Assembly (NCBI GenBank): GCA_963575745.1
Contig: CAUYUJ010019368.1
Coordinates: forward strand, 89,411-131,910
DNA: 42,500 nucleotides
Origin: Prorocentrum cordatum
Taxonomy: Eukaryota; Sar; Dinophyceae; Prorocentrales; Prorocentraceae
Direction of reading: 5' to 3'
Position 1 is the first letter of the stretch. Each line of letters opens with the position of its first letter. The translations under genes were made by a program, and so were the position numbers. Shown here in pieces: positions 1 through 10,800 of this stretch. The notes below the pieces were generated by a model. It ran no database searches. It had not been told where the DNA came from and saw only the letters and a program-made list of their open reading frames with translations.

Positions 1-44
1 CGGAGGAGGAGGGACGGAGGAGGACGGAGGAGGAGGAGGAGGAG
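1..44. repeat. (GGA)n microsatellite at left edge
   Basis: Imperfect GGA/GGAC repeats open the window and probably continue to the left. No coding signal is seen in or just after them. Confidence 0.8.
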
Positions 45-1856
45 CCCCGACCACCCAGAATCGACGGGCGAAGGCCGCGCAGGCGGCCCCAGGCCAGCGC
101 GAACGTTTCTATTTTTGCGTGTGGTGTTTGTCTTCCCCTGCAGTGGGGGCGCGCATCAAGAAACCGTATGCTTTTCGTCAGGGTATGCTGGGTTTCTTCG
201 CTCCTCGCGCTGCGCGGTGACCTCCCGCAGCCGCTGAAGGAGCTGCTGCGTTCAGGGTGCTCTGGGTTCCCCCTCATGTGCGGCACCCCTCGCACGGGTT
301 CTCAGGGTTTGGTTTCTTGCGATGGTTTCTTGCGCTCTGAAGAAGGAACCCTTTTCGTTGGGGAGGGGCTCCGCGTTCCTTAAGTGTTTCGCAGCTTGCC
401 TCAGGTTCTCCTTATGCTTTCGATCGGAAAACGAAGTTTAACGTATGGAAAAAAGGGGCCTCGTTCCTTATCAAGGCCCCGACTGTACCTGACCATCCTC
501 CCCTGGGAGGGGGGAACGGCGGGGCCGACCGCGCCCCGAGGTGGTTCCCCAAGGACCGCGTGGCTGGCCGCGTGCCGGAGGCCAAGGTCCTGGATCTCGT
601 CTTGCTCATTCTCGGCGTCTTCCTCCCCGTTTTCCTCTTGCCCGCCTCGTCGTCGACCTCGTCGTCACCCTCCCCCTCCTGGTCTTCCTCCTCCTCCTCC
701 TCCTCCTCCTCCTCCTCCTCCTCCTCCTCCTCCTCTTCCCCTCCTCCCCCTCCTCCCCCTCCTTTTCCTTCCTGCCCCTTCTCTGCCCTTCATCCTTGTT
801 CCTCAGATCCTTGACGTCATCCTGTACAGCAGAGAGCAGATCCGCAAGGAAAATGTCGCTATGGGCGAGGACAGTGGCAGCGACGCCCCCTGGGGGATCG
901 TGTCGGTGAAGCCGCAGAGCGTGGACAGCGAGCTGCCCATGGAGCCCATCACTATGATGCGGAACGCTCTGGGGGTGGAGACCGGGGGCAGCGGAGTGAC
1001 GCTGGAGCGCGATGCGTACGCGAAGTCGGTGGAGTTTTGGAGCTCGCATGCGCGCGTCCAGTAGAAAAATGCGCGCTGTACGCATCCTCGCCAACCTGCT
1101 CTCCGCTGTAATCGAAGACGCCTTCGGCTAACCACCGCCGCCCCCTGCCTTTTAGAAGCGCCTGTGTGGCCCAACGTAGGGCCGACGTCTTGCCAAGCTA
1201 GTTGGCGATGTGTCGCCCCAACCATTGTGAAAGCCCTTGGTGGAACACTTCCGATGAACAGAGGGGAGGTATAAGGTAAATGCGCTTAGGGGATGAGTCT
1301 CCGATCCTGTCCAGTGATAGGGACAGACAAATTGCCGTAAGGCCGCAAGGCCTGGGCGCATCGCCTCTGGTCTTGCCTGGGGGGGCGCCCCAACTGGCTC
1401 AATGACCGATGGGGTGTGGGGGGGGGGGGGGCGTGCGGGGCGCAATTCGCTTCATGGTCAAGGACAGTCCCAGTCGGGGCAGCTGGGCCCACACCACCTA
1501 GGGTCGAGCCGCCGAACCCGGGGCAAGGAAAGGGCCGCACGCCCTCGGGTGCGGGGACACGCACCCACTTGGGGCGTCGCGGCCTCACGCGCGGCGTCGA
1601 GGCGCAGAAGGTCGGAACGCGGCGAAGCGCGCGCGCGGTCGGCCCCACTCGGAAGCCAGGGGCAGGGATCCACCAGAGGAGAGGGGGCGGCAGCCGCGCC
1701 ATGCGCACACCCGGGCGTGGGCTCCGGGGATCAGGCGATCGCAAACATGGATCAAGGGGGCGTGGACTAGCGACGGGTCCCCTTTCCATGGGAAATTGCG
1801 GATTTCCGCCGCCGAGCGAGGCGGCACCGGCCGCGTTTTGGGGAGGGCACTTCCCC
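45..1856. other. Intergenic DNA, no gene recognised
   Basis: The open frames here are short, overlap on both strands and are biased by a (TCC)n tract at about 684-772. That tract gives artificial poly-Ser, poly-Pro, poly-Leu and poly-Arg readings. No conserved domain or convincing splice-bounded exon was found. A G-run at about 1417-1432 and GC-rich sequence follow. Confidence 0.5.
684..772. repeat. (TCC)n microsatellite
   Basis: About 85 bp of CTC/TCC triplets, nearly pure from about 687 to 735 and degrading to CCTCCCC. It explains the low-complexity open frames that cross it. Confidence 0.9.
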
Positions 1857-1898
1857 CGATCCATGGATTTGGCGACCGCGCGCCAAATCCATGGATCG
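1857..1898. repeat. Perfect 18 bp palindrome/hairpin
   Basis: Left arm 1857-1874 (starts CGATCCATGG) is the exact reverse complement of 1881-1898, with a 6-base loop ACCGCG. The arms contain ATCCATGGAT blocks, and a further ATCCATGG follows at 1901. No gene is adjacent, so it is more likely a fold-back remnant than a terminator. Confidence 0.85.
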
Positions 1899-2637
1899 CT
1901 AATCCATGGTTGCGCGCCTCCGACTCCTGGCTAGGTCAGAGTCTCCGGCGGGAGGAGTGGGCGGGTCGGGACTCGATCGATCGGCGGTGGTTCTGGCGAC
2001 TCAGACTCAGACTGGCAGTGGCTTGTAGCTCCTGGACTCCGCCTTTCTCTGCCGCGGATTTTTCTTCCAGCACCTTTTCGAGCGGGTCCCGCTCCTCCTG
2101 CGGCCCAGGTTGCAGGCTCGTGAGTTTTGTCGTGTCGTGTTTCTCTGATCGTTTGTTTTCATTTCTGGGGGATGTGAAGAGCCCTCCCCTAGGACCAGGG
2201 AAAGGGTGGAACAGCCAGCAGGCAGAGGGACAATAGCGAGGCCTGACGGGGAGGGGAGATGGAGAGCGGGAGAGGGGGAGAAGCTTCGCAGGACTATCAG
2301 AGCGCGGGAGGAATGAGAGGAGCGAGGGGACAGACAGGAGACAGGATTCGACGGCGGAAGCTCAGCGCAGCGCAGGACGCAGAATGGGAAAGGCGGGGAG
2401 AGGGAGAAACGAGGGGCTTGGGGGGGAGGGGGGCGGGGGGGCAAAAGTAATCTTCGCTCTGTCGTACAGCCGATCACAGAGCATCGCCCTTTCGGCCATC
2501 ATCGCTTCAGGGTGGGCGCGGGACTGTTTGCATTACCAGAATAGCTTGTAATGCCCAATGCCACGTGCTGGGGTCGTTAGTTTTTATGTGCTGCATCCCG
2601 ATCTGTTTTGTTGTCGTCAGTTTTTGCTTGTATCTCG

Positions 2638-2832
2638 AGTACGGTAGGTTTGCGTCCTGTCGACCAGCGGCGACCCCAGCGCGGGCGTTCAAGGTTGAAC
2701 GCCGCCAGCGACCCAGAATCGATCGATGTTGAACGATCGGACGTTGCGGCAGCGGCCGATCGTTCAAGGTTGAACGATCCCTGCGGTGTCAAAAACCAAC
2801 GCTGGGGTCGGCACGACACGAACCTGCCGTAG
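2638..2832. mobile_element. MITE-like element with inverted ends and internal palindromes
   Basis: The left end (TACGGTAGGTT...) and right end (...AACCTGCCGTA) are inverted copies. The similarity continues inward to GACCCCAGCG at about 2669-2680, matched by CGCTGGGGTC at about 2801-2810. Inside are several copies of the palindrome GTTCAAGGTTGAAC, flanked by GATCG or GCG. No coding capacity. A non-autonomous DNA element is the simplest reading; no clear target-site duplication longer than 3 bp was found. Confidence 0.6.
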
Positions 2833-3485
2833 TTTCGCAGTCCTGCTCCACTCGTATCTGCTGGGTGTCTTCTCTGCGCCGTTGCCGCGAGGGGGCAGGG
2901 CGAGGGGGGGCGCGCTCGCCCACGTGGGCACGTCACCGTGACAATCCCTCGAGTGAGCGAGGTGCGGGCCCGAGTGCCAGGCTTTCTATCAAGGGCGTAG
3001 AACACGCCCCTACCCTGGTTTACGAGGCGCTGTGCGCTGAAACTCCTGCGGGCTGACGGGGTAGACCCTGCGCGATGTGCGGCGTCCTGGCGGCTCTATT
3101 CTCTGGGGGTTCCCAGGAGGTTTACAGACCACGCACTTGTAATCCAGGGTAGGGTCGTTTTTTCATCCTTAAATTATAAGGCATTGCACGCCATGCTCAT
3201 GAGGCTTGGGTTCTGGTTAGGGTTTAAGTCGGGCCTGTCCCTCTACAGGGGGAATCTTAAAAGATAATCGAACATAGTCCGGGGACGATGTGTTGCACAT
3301 GTTTGAGCATGTGTTGGCTATGTGTTGTGTATGTTTTACTTGTCGTCCAAAATCCGCCTGTAGGGGGGCACGCCCGACCTAAGGTTAGGGCTGGCCTCGA
3401 GGGAATCCCCCCCCGGCGGCGAGGTGCAGGCTCCTTGGGACCAGGCATTAAGGCTCTGCACACCGAGCTCCTGGAGGTTGGGCGC

Positions 3486-3624
3486 TGTTCCTGGTCGCCA
3501 CCATCACTTCCAGAACGCCCGTGGGGTCTCCGCTTCGGTCTCCTGCGTCTGCAGGCCGTCTGGGTTGTGTTCTTGGTCGCCACCATCATTTCTATGAGGC
3601 CCGTGGGGTCGCCGCTTCGGTCTC
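3486..3624. repeat. 81 bp tandem duplication
   Basis: The block TGTTCCTGGTCGCCACCATC... at 3486-3543 recurs at 3567-3624 with few changes. The period is 81 bp, a multiple of three, so it would keep a reading frame. It lies downstream of the decayed minus-strand gene; whether it was ever coding is unknown. Confidence 0.7.
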
Positions 3625-3993
3625 CGGAGGAAGAGGAGGGGGGGGGATGATTTGAGGTAATATGGCTTTGGGGCGCCTTGACACCGTTAGTGGAGCCACC
3701 ACCCGTAAGGGCACGGTGGCCCGATGGTGCGAATGGCTTGGGGTTGTGGTCGAGACCGCATGGAACGAGGTCGATTTGGGTCAGTAGCTTGCCAGAGTAG
3801 CAGGAAGACCGCAAGAGGGTCCCACGAGGGCCCCCCGTGGCGGTCACAGGGTAGCCCACAGGGGGGGGGAGGAGGGAGGAGGCCCTCTTCGTCGACTGGA
3901 TTGGCATCAGCTGCGCCAGCCGCTGGGCCTGCACCTCCGCCATGGCCGTCGCCGTCGCCTGCGCTGTCATTAGACGGGTCGTGAGCTTCCCCG

Positions 3994-5014
3994 TTGTCGG
4001 ATTTCCTATTCTTGGCCGTCCGTTCGGTGACCCGTTTTTTTCATAACCTTGACTTTGTCAACGATGTGTTGCCAGTGCGAGTCGCGCTGCTCGAAGTTGG
4101 CCTCGTATTGCTCCAACCCTGTGTCGAGAGTGCGAAGCTATTGCTCCTCGCTCTCCTCGCCATCCCAAGACTCGAAGGAATCGAACACGGTCTTATACGT
4201 AGGAATGCCAAAGGCTGCGGGCTTGGCCTCTTGTTGCTGCGATGTGTCTGCCTGGCCTGCCGCCGATGGCGGACCCTCAGCCTTCACCAAAGCCTCAGTC
4301 GCAGCCATCTTCGCTGCTGCCGTGCGGGCGAGCTCATGAGCAGCCTCATGCTCCTTTCCCTCCGCGGTGGCCAACTGCTGGCGGATCCGCACGACCCGGG
4401 CGAGAAACTGTTCGTGGCGGTTGTTGGTTGCCTTCCATGCGTTGTCCGCTCTCTTCACGGTGCCCACGGCGTCGGACGAGTTTGGCCACCTGCTCGGCAA
4501 GGCGGTCAGGCTGCTGCTTCAGCACATTCTGCAACTCCTTGTCCTGTTTGGCGTGCAGGGCCTGTTGTAGCAGTGAAGCAATATCCTGGCCGCCCTTGCT
4601 GCTGCTGCGGCCACCGCCGCCGCCACTGGTACGCCGCCCACCCCTCGGCTCATTTGTACCAGACGTGGGTGCCTGGTCTTCGAACTTGACCTTGCGCTCC
4701 GTGGAAGGGTTCCTGGGGCGGTAGATCCGAATCTGCCGTGAACACTTACTGCATCGCTGGTTGATTGTCGCGAGCTTGTCATTGCGCTCGCACGCGCCGC
4801 AGAACTTGCCCTGACTCCATGCGCGAGAAGAAGAAGAAGAAGAAGAAGAGAAGCCGTGATGCTTGCCGTAGTCAGGAAATTGAAAGGCACAGATGACAGG
4901 AGGACACTGTTTTCGATGAAGTTTAAGAGCACTGGGGGCTTGCTCTCCCCCAAAGCCCTCAAGCACCCCGTGGAGGTACAGGGCTGCCCAGGTGAGCGCC
5001 TGGGCCAGGCTATG
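3994..5014 (-). pseudogene. Decayed gene with zinc-ribbon-like Cys motif
   Basis: Read on the minus strand, a pyrimidine tract (complement of about 5016-5062) ends in CTCAAG near 5015, like a splice acceptor. A protein-like frame follows to about 4480. It includes a Ser run, CGAC and CSKC pairs 13 residues apart (about 4818-4742, possible zinc ribbon), a Gly/Ser-rich linker and a Lys/Gln-rich helical part. Coding character then moves to another frame (about 4480-4138, Ala/Glu-rich, coiled-coil-like), hits a stop just below 4138, and continues past it in the same frame (LEQYEANFEQRDSHW) to another stop near 4010. The frameshift and internal stop indicate a pseudogene; an unrecognised intron is the alternative. 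The family is not recognised. It resembles the Cys-motif plus coiled-coil style of retroelement first ORFs, which is only inference. Confidence 0.5.
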
Positions 5015-5429
5015 ACTTGAGGGGAGGAGGGAGGAGGAGGGACGAGGAGGGGGGAGCAGAAGGAGGAGTACGCGTCGGAGAAAGTATGGAAAAGCTGAGG
5101 AGGGGCACTCTCCTCTCCCCCCGATCTTGCCCCTCGCCTCCGCTCCCTCCCCGGGAGACGGCGAGCCTCACCGGAAGCTGCAGCGTCCCCCCCGCTCGGA
5201 GGATGCGAACCCCATGCGGAGTGAGCTCGCACGGAGTGCTCAGACTCCGTCCAGGCTTGCTCCGTCTGAACTTAGCCTCTCTTGACAGGGTGCTCTTGGT
5301 CCGTACGGAGGAGGTCCACACGGAGTGCTCGGCCTCGGTTGGAGATTTGGACATCTACATTACCAGTGGCGGGCTGTTTTTCAATCCCAGGACTTCTTGA
5401 GGGTCGGGGACGACGTCGGGGTGGTGCGG

Positions 5430-5568
5430 TGTATATACGCGTTTTTAAACACACTTTTACACACCCCCTTTAAACGTTCAGATAGCCGCCTCAACTGCAT
5501 TCTAGGAGAAGGGCTAGCGCTTTCTCTCTCGTGCTTGACCCTCCTCTCCTGGCGCAAAGTTTCGGCTC
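5430..5568 (+). repeat. A1 terminal repeat of the retrotransposon
   Basis: 139 bp from TGTATATACGCG to TTTCGGCTC, repeated nearly exactly at 12792-12929 (A2). It holds T-rich and ACACCCCC blocks. As the left end it should contain or adjoin the promoter and half of the recombinase crossover site; that role is inferred from the family. Confidence 0.9.
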
Positions 5569-5606
5569 GAGGCGTGGGTTTCGCGGGCGAGGCCCGCACT
5601 CGAGCC
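5564..5606 (+). other. Hairpin in the retrotransposon 5' leader
   Basis: GGCTCGAG at 5564 pairs with CTCGAGCC at 5599-5606, and the GCG.GGG / CCCGC blocks inside extend the stem imperfectly. It lies between A1 and the gag-like ORF. It may be structural in the RNA, but its function is unknown. Confidence 0.5.
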
Positions 5607-5703
5607 ATCAGAGAGGGGGAGCTTCCAGCCCCTGCTCGCCCCGAGCCCGACAGGCTCGGGCGCCGCCACGACGCCGGCCATCGGGCGTCCCGGCTGGCTG
5701 CTG

Positions 5704-7545
5704 GTGACGGCGCTCGCCCTCTGCGAGCTGGACGGGCTGCTGGAGTTTTTCGGCGGCCGCCAGAGGGAGGCCGAGGAGGTCCTGGTCGAGCCACTCGACC
5801 TCGCGGGGGGCGCCGAGTGGGCAGGGTCGCCAGCGGGGTTCATGGCGCCGTGGAGCAGGTGGAACCGCGTCTACGTCCAGACGCAGGGGAGGAACACGGG
5901 GGTGGTGATGCTGCTCGTGAGCCGCGTCGGCCCAGGGACTTCGCTGGTGTGGACCGCGATCGACCCCGCGAAGCGGGTGCAGATCATCAACCTTCGGGAC
6001 AAGGCGCGGATGTTGCCGCGCCCGAAGAAGGGAGTGACCTGGACCGAGCACCCAGGGCTGAGCGAGAAGGAGAGGGAGCAGGCGATCATCGCTGCGGAGC
6101 GGCTCATCGTGCGCCACGAGCTGGGACAAGCTGGCGCCGAGAGCGCTAAGGCTAACTCGACGAAGGGGAGGAAGGCGAGCTCGAAGGCCAAGGTGGCGTC
6201 CTGGTTCGGCAAGGGGGTCGTGACAACCGTGGTGACGGCCTGGGCCCACAAGACGTGGGGCGGTGCGGCGGCGGCGTTTTTCGTGGGCTGGAGGTTGTGG
6301 CGTTGGCTACATCTCGGGTCCTTCTTCGCCGCAGGGTACCACACCATCTCCGCGGGGATGCAGGCGATCGAGGACCTGGACAACTTCCGTGAGTTCGTGG
6401 GTGAGCTGTACGAGTCAGGCGACCTTGAGCTGGGCGCGGCGTACCTGGGCTGCGTCCTCATCGGGATCTACGCGGTCTGGGCTTACGGATGCTCCTGCCG
6501 AAAGGAGGGCGACTCGGACAGCGACTCAGGCTCGGACTCGGACAGCGGGTCCGTGCACGCTGGCGAGGACGTGAGTGACGTGAGTGGGGACGAGCGGGAC
6601 ACCAATACCCTGTTCGCGGAGTTGGCTCGTGGGCAGTCAGACTTGGCCGACGCGGTGGGCATGCTGAAGTCGAGGCTGGACGTCGGCGGCGGCGCGGGAG
6701 CAGGCCCGGCCTGCGGCGGTGGGGCTCTGGCGTCGGAGCCAGGCCCGCCCCCTCCGCCCCCCGCGGGGCCGCCGCCGTCCAGAGTGGACGGGCCCAGCAC
6801 GGCCGAGGTGGACGCGTTCATCAAGAAGTTGACGGAGCACGAGGAGCTGGTGCAGCGTGACTCGGGCTCGAGCACCCGGGCGCAGGCAGGATCGCCTACG
6901 CCGAGTTCGAGCGCAGCGTCCTGGGAGAAGGTCGGGGACCTGGGCGAGCTCGACGATCCCTTGAAGGACCAGATCGTTCAGCTGAAGGAGGAGTCGCGGA
7001 ACCCGAAGGAGAGCTTGCTGACGACGCTGGAGAAGTACCGCCGCGTGGCAGGCTCCCCCGTGGGTGGGATCAAGGCCCGCGTGGCGCCGACGGTGCTGGC
7101 GAGGCTCTACAAGGGCGGGCGGAGCGCCCGCGTGGAGACGCAGGAGTGGCTCCGCTCCAAGGAGCTGCAGGGCGCAGGCATCGCGCAGGAGCTGAACATG
7201 CTGGCGCTGGTCCTCGACAGGATGATGAGCCAGGGGCAGTACGACGAGCTGATCAACTCGCAGGCCGCGGAGGTGACCTGCTTGCGCCTCTACTCGATCT
7301 GGAAGGCCTACGAGCGGGTGCAGTGCAAGAGCGACTGGCAGAGGCCGAAGGCGCAGCATGGCGGCAAGTGGCGCTCCAAGGTCGATTGGAGTCTGGCGGA
7401 GGAGTACCCGCGCCTCGACGGGGGCCCCAACAGCGAGAACAGGGGGGCCGACGACGAGGTGCTGGAGAAGCTCAGGCGGCGGGCGATCCTCAGCAAGCAC
7501 TTGGGTGAGGTGCGTGCGGGGCAGCCCGCCGGCGACGACGAATAG
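5704..7545 (+). CDS. Gag-like protein of the retrotransposon
   Basis: The frame is open from upstream of 5704 (a GTG) to TAG at 7543-7545. The first in-frame ATG is at 5842, giving 567 residues, and that is the likelier eukaryotic start. No known domain is recognised. From the GTG numbering, a basic Ser/Lys/Ala-rich stretch (~140-165) is followed by two hydrophobic segments (~170-200 and ~245-262), then an acidic Asp-Ser repeat (~268-282), a Pro-rich linker (~345-360) and a helical, charged C-terminal half. There is no CCHC zinc knuckle. Its place ahead of RT/RNase H and recombinase in one element supports a structural (gag) role. The hydrophobic segments suggest membrane contact, which is unusual for a gag. 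Pol starts 283 bp downstream in another frame. Confidence 0.75.
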   Translation: MTALALCELDGLLEFFGGRQREAEEVLVEPLDLAGGAEWAGSPAGFMAPWSRWNRVYVQTQGRNTGVVMLLVSRVGPGTSLVWTAIDPAKRVQIINLRDKARMLPRPKKGVTWTEHPGLSEKEREQAIIAAERLIVRHELGQAGAESAKANSTKGRKASSKAKVASWFGKGVVTTVVTAWAHKTWGGAAAAFFVGWRLWRWLHLGSFFAAGYHTISAGMQAIEDLDNFREFVGELYESGDLELGAAYLGCVLIGIYAVWAYGCSCRKEGDSDSDSGSDSDSGSVHAGEDVSDVSGDERDTNTLFAELARGQSDLADAVGMLKSRLDVGGGAGAGPACGGGALASEPGPPPPPPAGPPPSRVDGPSTAEVDAFIKKLTEHEELVQRDSGSSTRAQAGSPTPSSSAASWEKVGDLGELDDPLKDQIVQLKEESRNPKESLLTTLEKYRRVAGSPVGGIKARVAPTVLARLYKGGRSARVETQEWLRSKELQGAGIAQELNMLALVLDRMMSQGQYDELINSQAAEVTCLRLYSIWKAYERVQCKSDWQRPKAQHGGKWRSKVDWSLAEEYPRLDGGPNSENRGADDEVLEKLRRRAILSKHLGEVRAGQPAGDDE

Positions 7546-7828
7546 GTTGCGGCCGGAGCTATCGTGGTGTGCTCTGGCCAAGGCCTGAGGGGTCAATCCC
7601 CTCTACCACGGCTGCGGCGGCGAGCCGCTTTCGTGCCGAGCTTCCTGCTGGACACGTCTTTCGGTTGGTGGTGCTGCATCGGGCTGGTGAGCTTCCTGAC
7701 GATCGGTTGTGGGGTCTTCCGCGGCGGCGTCGGTGCGTCGAGGCCTTTCTTGTACTTAGAGCCTCGCGCCGTTCTGTGGCGAGCTGGCTTTCCCGTACGT
7801 CGGAGCGCAGGTCGCTCGGTGGTCCCAG
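7546..7828 (+). other. Gag-pol spacer
   Basis: 283 bp between the gag stop and the pol ATG. GAGGGG and CCCCTC at about 7587-7603 can form a small hairpin. The pol frame is closed by a TAG at 7757-7759, so pol is probably reached by internal initiation, splicing or another transcript rather than a simple frameshift at the gag stop. Confidence 0.5.
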
Positions 7829-10800
7829 ATGACTACTGGGGAGAAGGATGCGAGAGAGAGGGATCCCCTGAGGAGTCCACCTGGGCTTCCGTTCCCACTG
7901 CAGTCGAGGAGGTCGAGTTCGAGCCTGTCCGAGAAGGAGCTGAGGACAACCTGGCATCGGACTTCGAGGACGATAGCGGCGATCAGGAGTATGGCGACGG
8001 GCTGTTCGAATGGTTGGATACATCCATCGACCCTGACGGACAAGCAGACGTGCCAGACGGACTGGAGTGCGAGTACGCCGCTACAGAAGAGGCTGGTGAC
8101 GGAAGCCTGGGACCTTCACGCCGCGAGGGCGAAGTGGGGGACCATCAACGACGGCAGGGCGGCATTGAGCCGCCTGGCAGGAGGGGGCCCGACAGAGTAT
8201 TTTGCGAAGGGATCGAGGTCTACGACGGCTACGGCATCGAAGACTTCACCGCAGTTGAGGAAGGGCGACCTGTGCCCTCTGAGAGCGGAGCAGGTGTCGC
8301 TCCCAGCGCCGGGGACCCAGAGCTTGGAGGTGGCGGCGATCTCGAGCCTCGCTGGACGGTACCTCACAGAGGCCAGCCAGCTGATGATAAAGGGCTCGGG
8401 GGAAGTCGACTGGGAAAAGTACGAGGCGACGAAGAGCTACTCGGACCCGGCGTGGCGGAGCAAGAAGGAGCGCTTGGCACTTGCCCTGCGGATGGCGCAG
8501 GCTGGAATGATAACATATGTGACGAAGATGCGCGAACATGTCGGGCTGTTCACGGTGGCGAAGGACTTCGACCCCAAGACTGGTGGTATCTTGAAGTCTC
8601 GGCTGATCTGGGACTGCCGAAGAGTCAACCTGCTCTTCGTGGATCCCCCCTGGGTACCTCTGGGCAGCCCCGCGGGCCTCGCGCTCCTGGAGCTGGACGA
8701 GGCGGTGCTGCGTGGACGGCGGCTCTTCTCCTTCCAGGGCGACGTACCGGACTGGTTCTATCGGTTGCACTGGGGTTCGTATTTGGCGGAGTATTTTGTG
8801 GTGGAGGATGTCTCGCCGCAGGAGCTGTATCAGTACGGGATGGAGCAGGGCGTGACGTTGCCGAGGCCGCGCGAGGAGGACATTGGTATTGGGGCTTCGA
8901 GCTTAGTCATGGGCTCGGCGTGGGCGGTGTTCTTGGCCCACAGCTGCTTGGAGGCGAGCTTCGAGTCCCTGAAGGCCCCCAGCTTGACTTACGGCAAGCC
9001 CACCCCGTCGTTCGGCCTATCGGAGGAGGAGGCGATCAGGTTCTTGCTGATGTTGTACATCGACGACTACATCGGCTTCACCCTCGAGGGCGAGGACGGC
9101 GAGCTGAAGATCCTGGAGGACAAGGAGATGATCAAGGAGCTCCTGAACGGAAAGGGGCTCGCGGTGCACAAGGAGGCCTGGGGAGAAGGGATGGAGAACG
9201 GCCTGGGCCTGTGCATTGCCGCCACGAGACCCTACACGCTGAGGATCCAGCCGAAGAAGATGGAGCAGGTCGTGCTGGCTACCGAGGCGGCGGTGTTGGA
9301 AGTGGCTCTCAGACCTGCAGCGGTGGCTTCTTTGGTCGGGCACTGGACTTGGACCATGATGGTCTTCCGCCCCTCGTTTGCGATTCTGGACGCGACCTAC
9401 AGGTGGCTGAGGGAGTTCACCGAGGAGGAGAGTGTTGTGCCACACCGCTTGCCCGAGGAGGTCAGGAGCGAGTTAAGGGCCGCCGCGTCACTCTCGGTCT
9501 ACATGGAGTCGAACCTGGAGATGGGCTGGTGGCCGAGAGCATATATGACGGATGCGTCCAACGAGGGCTTCGGCGCCCTGGCTTGCGACTGCACGGAGGA
9601 GGACGTCCGACGGGAAGCTGCCCGAGGAGATGGGGGAGCTCGGGGACCCTTGGCCGAGCAGAGCTACACCGAGATCGAGCGGGCGCAGGAGGCGATCGGC
9701 GAGGAGGAGGACCTCCCGGCCGCTCCCACCATGGGGCGACCTGGAGTGTTGGAGCTCTTCGCTGGGAGCTCTCGCCTGCCAGACGCGACCAGGGAGCTGA
9801 CCGACTCGTGGGGCGAGGCCTGGGACATCCAGCGTGGCGTGGAGTTCGACGTACTGGTCACAGAGAACTTGGAGCTGCTGTTACGGAGGTTGAGGACTGG
9901 CTGGTTCTGGTGGGTGCATGTCGCCCCCCCGTGCGCGACGTTTTCGAGAGCAAGGCAGCCGCCGCTGAGGTCGAGCGATCACCCATGGGGGCTGCCGGAC
10001 TGCACGGAGACGGACCAGGCCAAGATCGACGAAGGGAACGCTTTGGCTTTGATAGCAGTAGAGGTGGTCAAGATCTGCCTACGCCTTGGCATTGGATTCA
10101 CCCTCGAGAACCCCAGGACCAGCATGATATGGGCGTTCGCGCCAATGACCGCGCTCTTGGATCTCGAGGGGGTTTTCCGTGTGGAGGTGGATTACTGCAT
10201 GTATGGCGAGGAATGGAGGAAGCCAACTACGTTCATCACCAACGTGAAGAAGATGGCGACGCTACAGCGGGTGTGCTTGTGTTCCTCGAGCCGCTGCAGT
10301 CGGACTGGCCGAGCTCACCGAGAATTACGAGGGCGATCACCAGGTGGGCTACGGTGGACTCAGGTGGCCTGTGCTTACCCGCTGGAGTTGTGCAGGGCAT
10401 ACGCGTCCACTCTGCAGGAGCTCGAGCCGCACTGGGACTCGATACCAGCGGGGGCCCGGCTTCGCCTGCAGGGGGACCGCGGGCGCGTCGTGCGTGCGAC
10501 TGGCCCAGCCCTGCCGTTGCTGGGCCATTGGCTGGAGAGGAAGTGGCACGTGTTGTTTCAGGGGCGATGGTCTCACGCCGAGCACAACAACGTCCTGGAG
10601 TTGCGGACGGTGGTGGCGGTGCTCCGACACCTCAGTCGCACGTCCCAGAGCTGGAACCACCGCGTGCTTTTCTTCACCGACTCGTTGGTGAGCTTAGGCG
10701 TCCTGAAGAAAGGGCGCTCGTCTGCCAGGGACCTCTTGCACCTGGCGAGGATCGGCGGCATCATTCAGATGGTCTGCAGGATCCGCGGGTACTTCAGGTG

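Noticed and set aside
9728-10260. Adenine (Dam-type) methyltransferase as usually described in DIRS elements
   Set aside because: No DPPY/DPPW motif; PPC and ENP motifs point to the C5 type instead.
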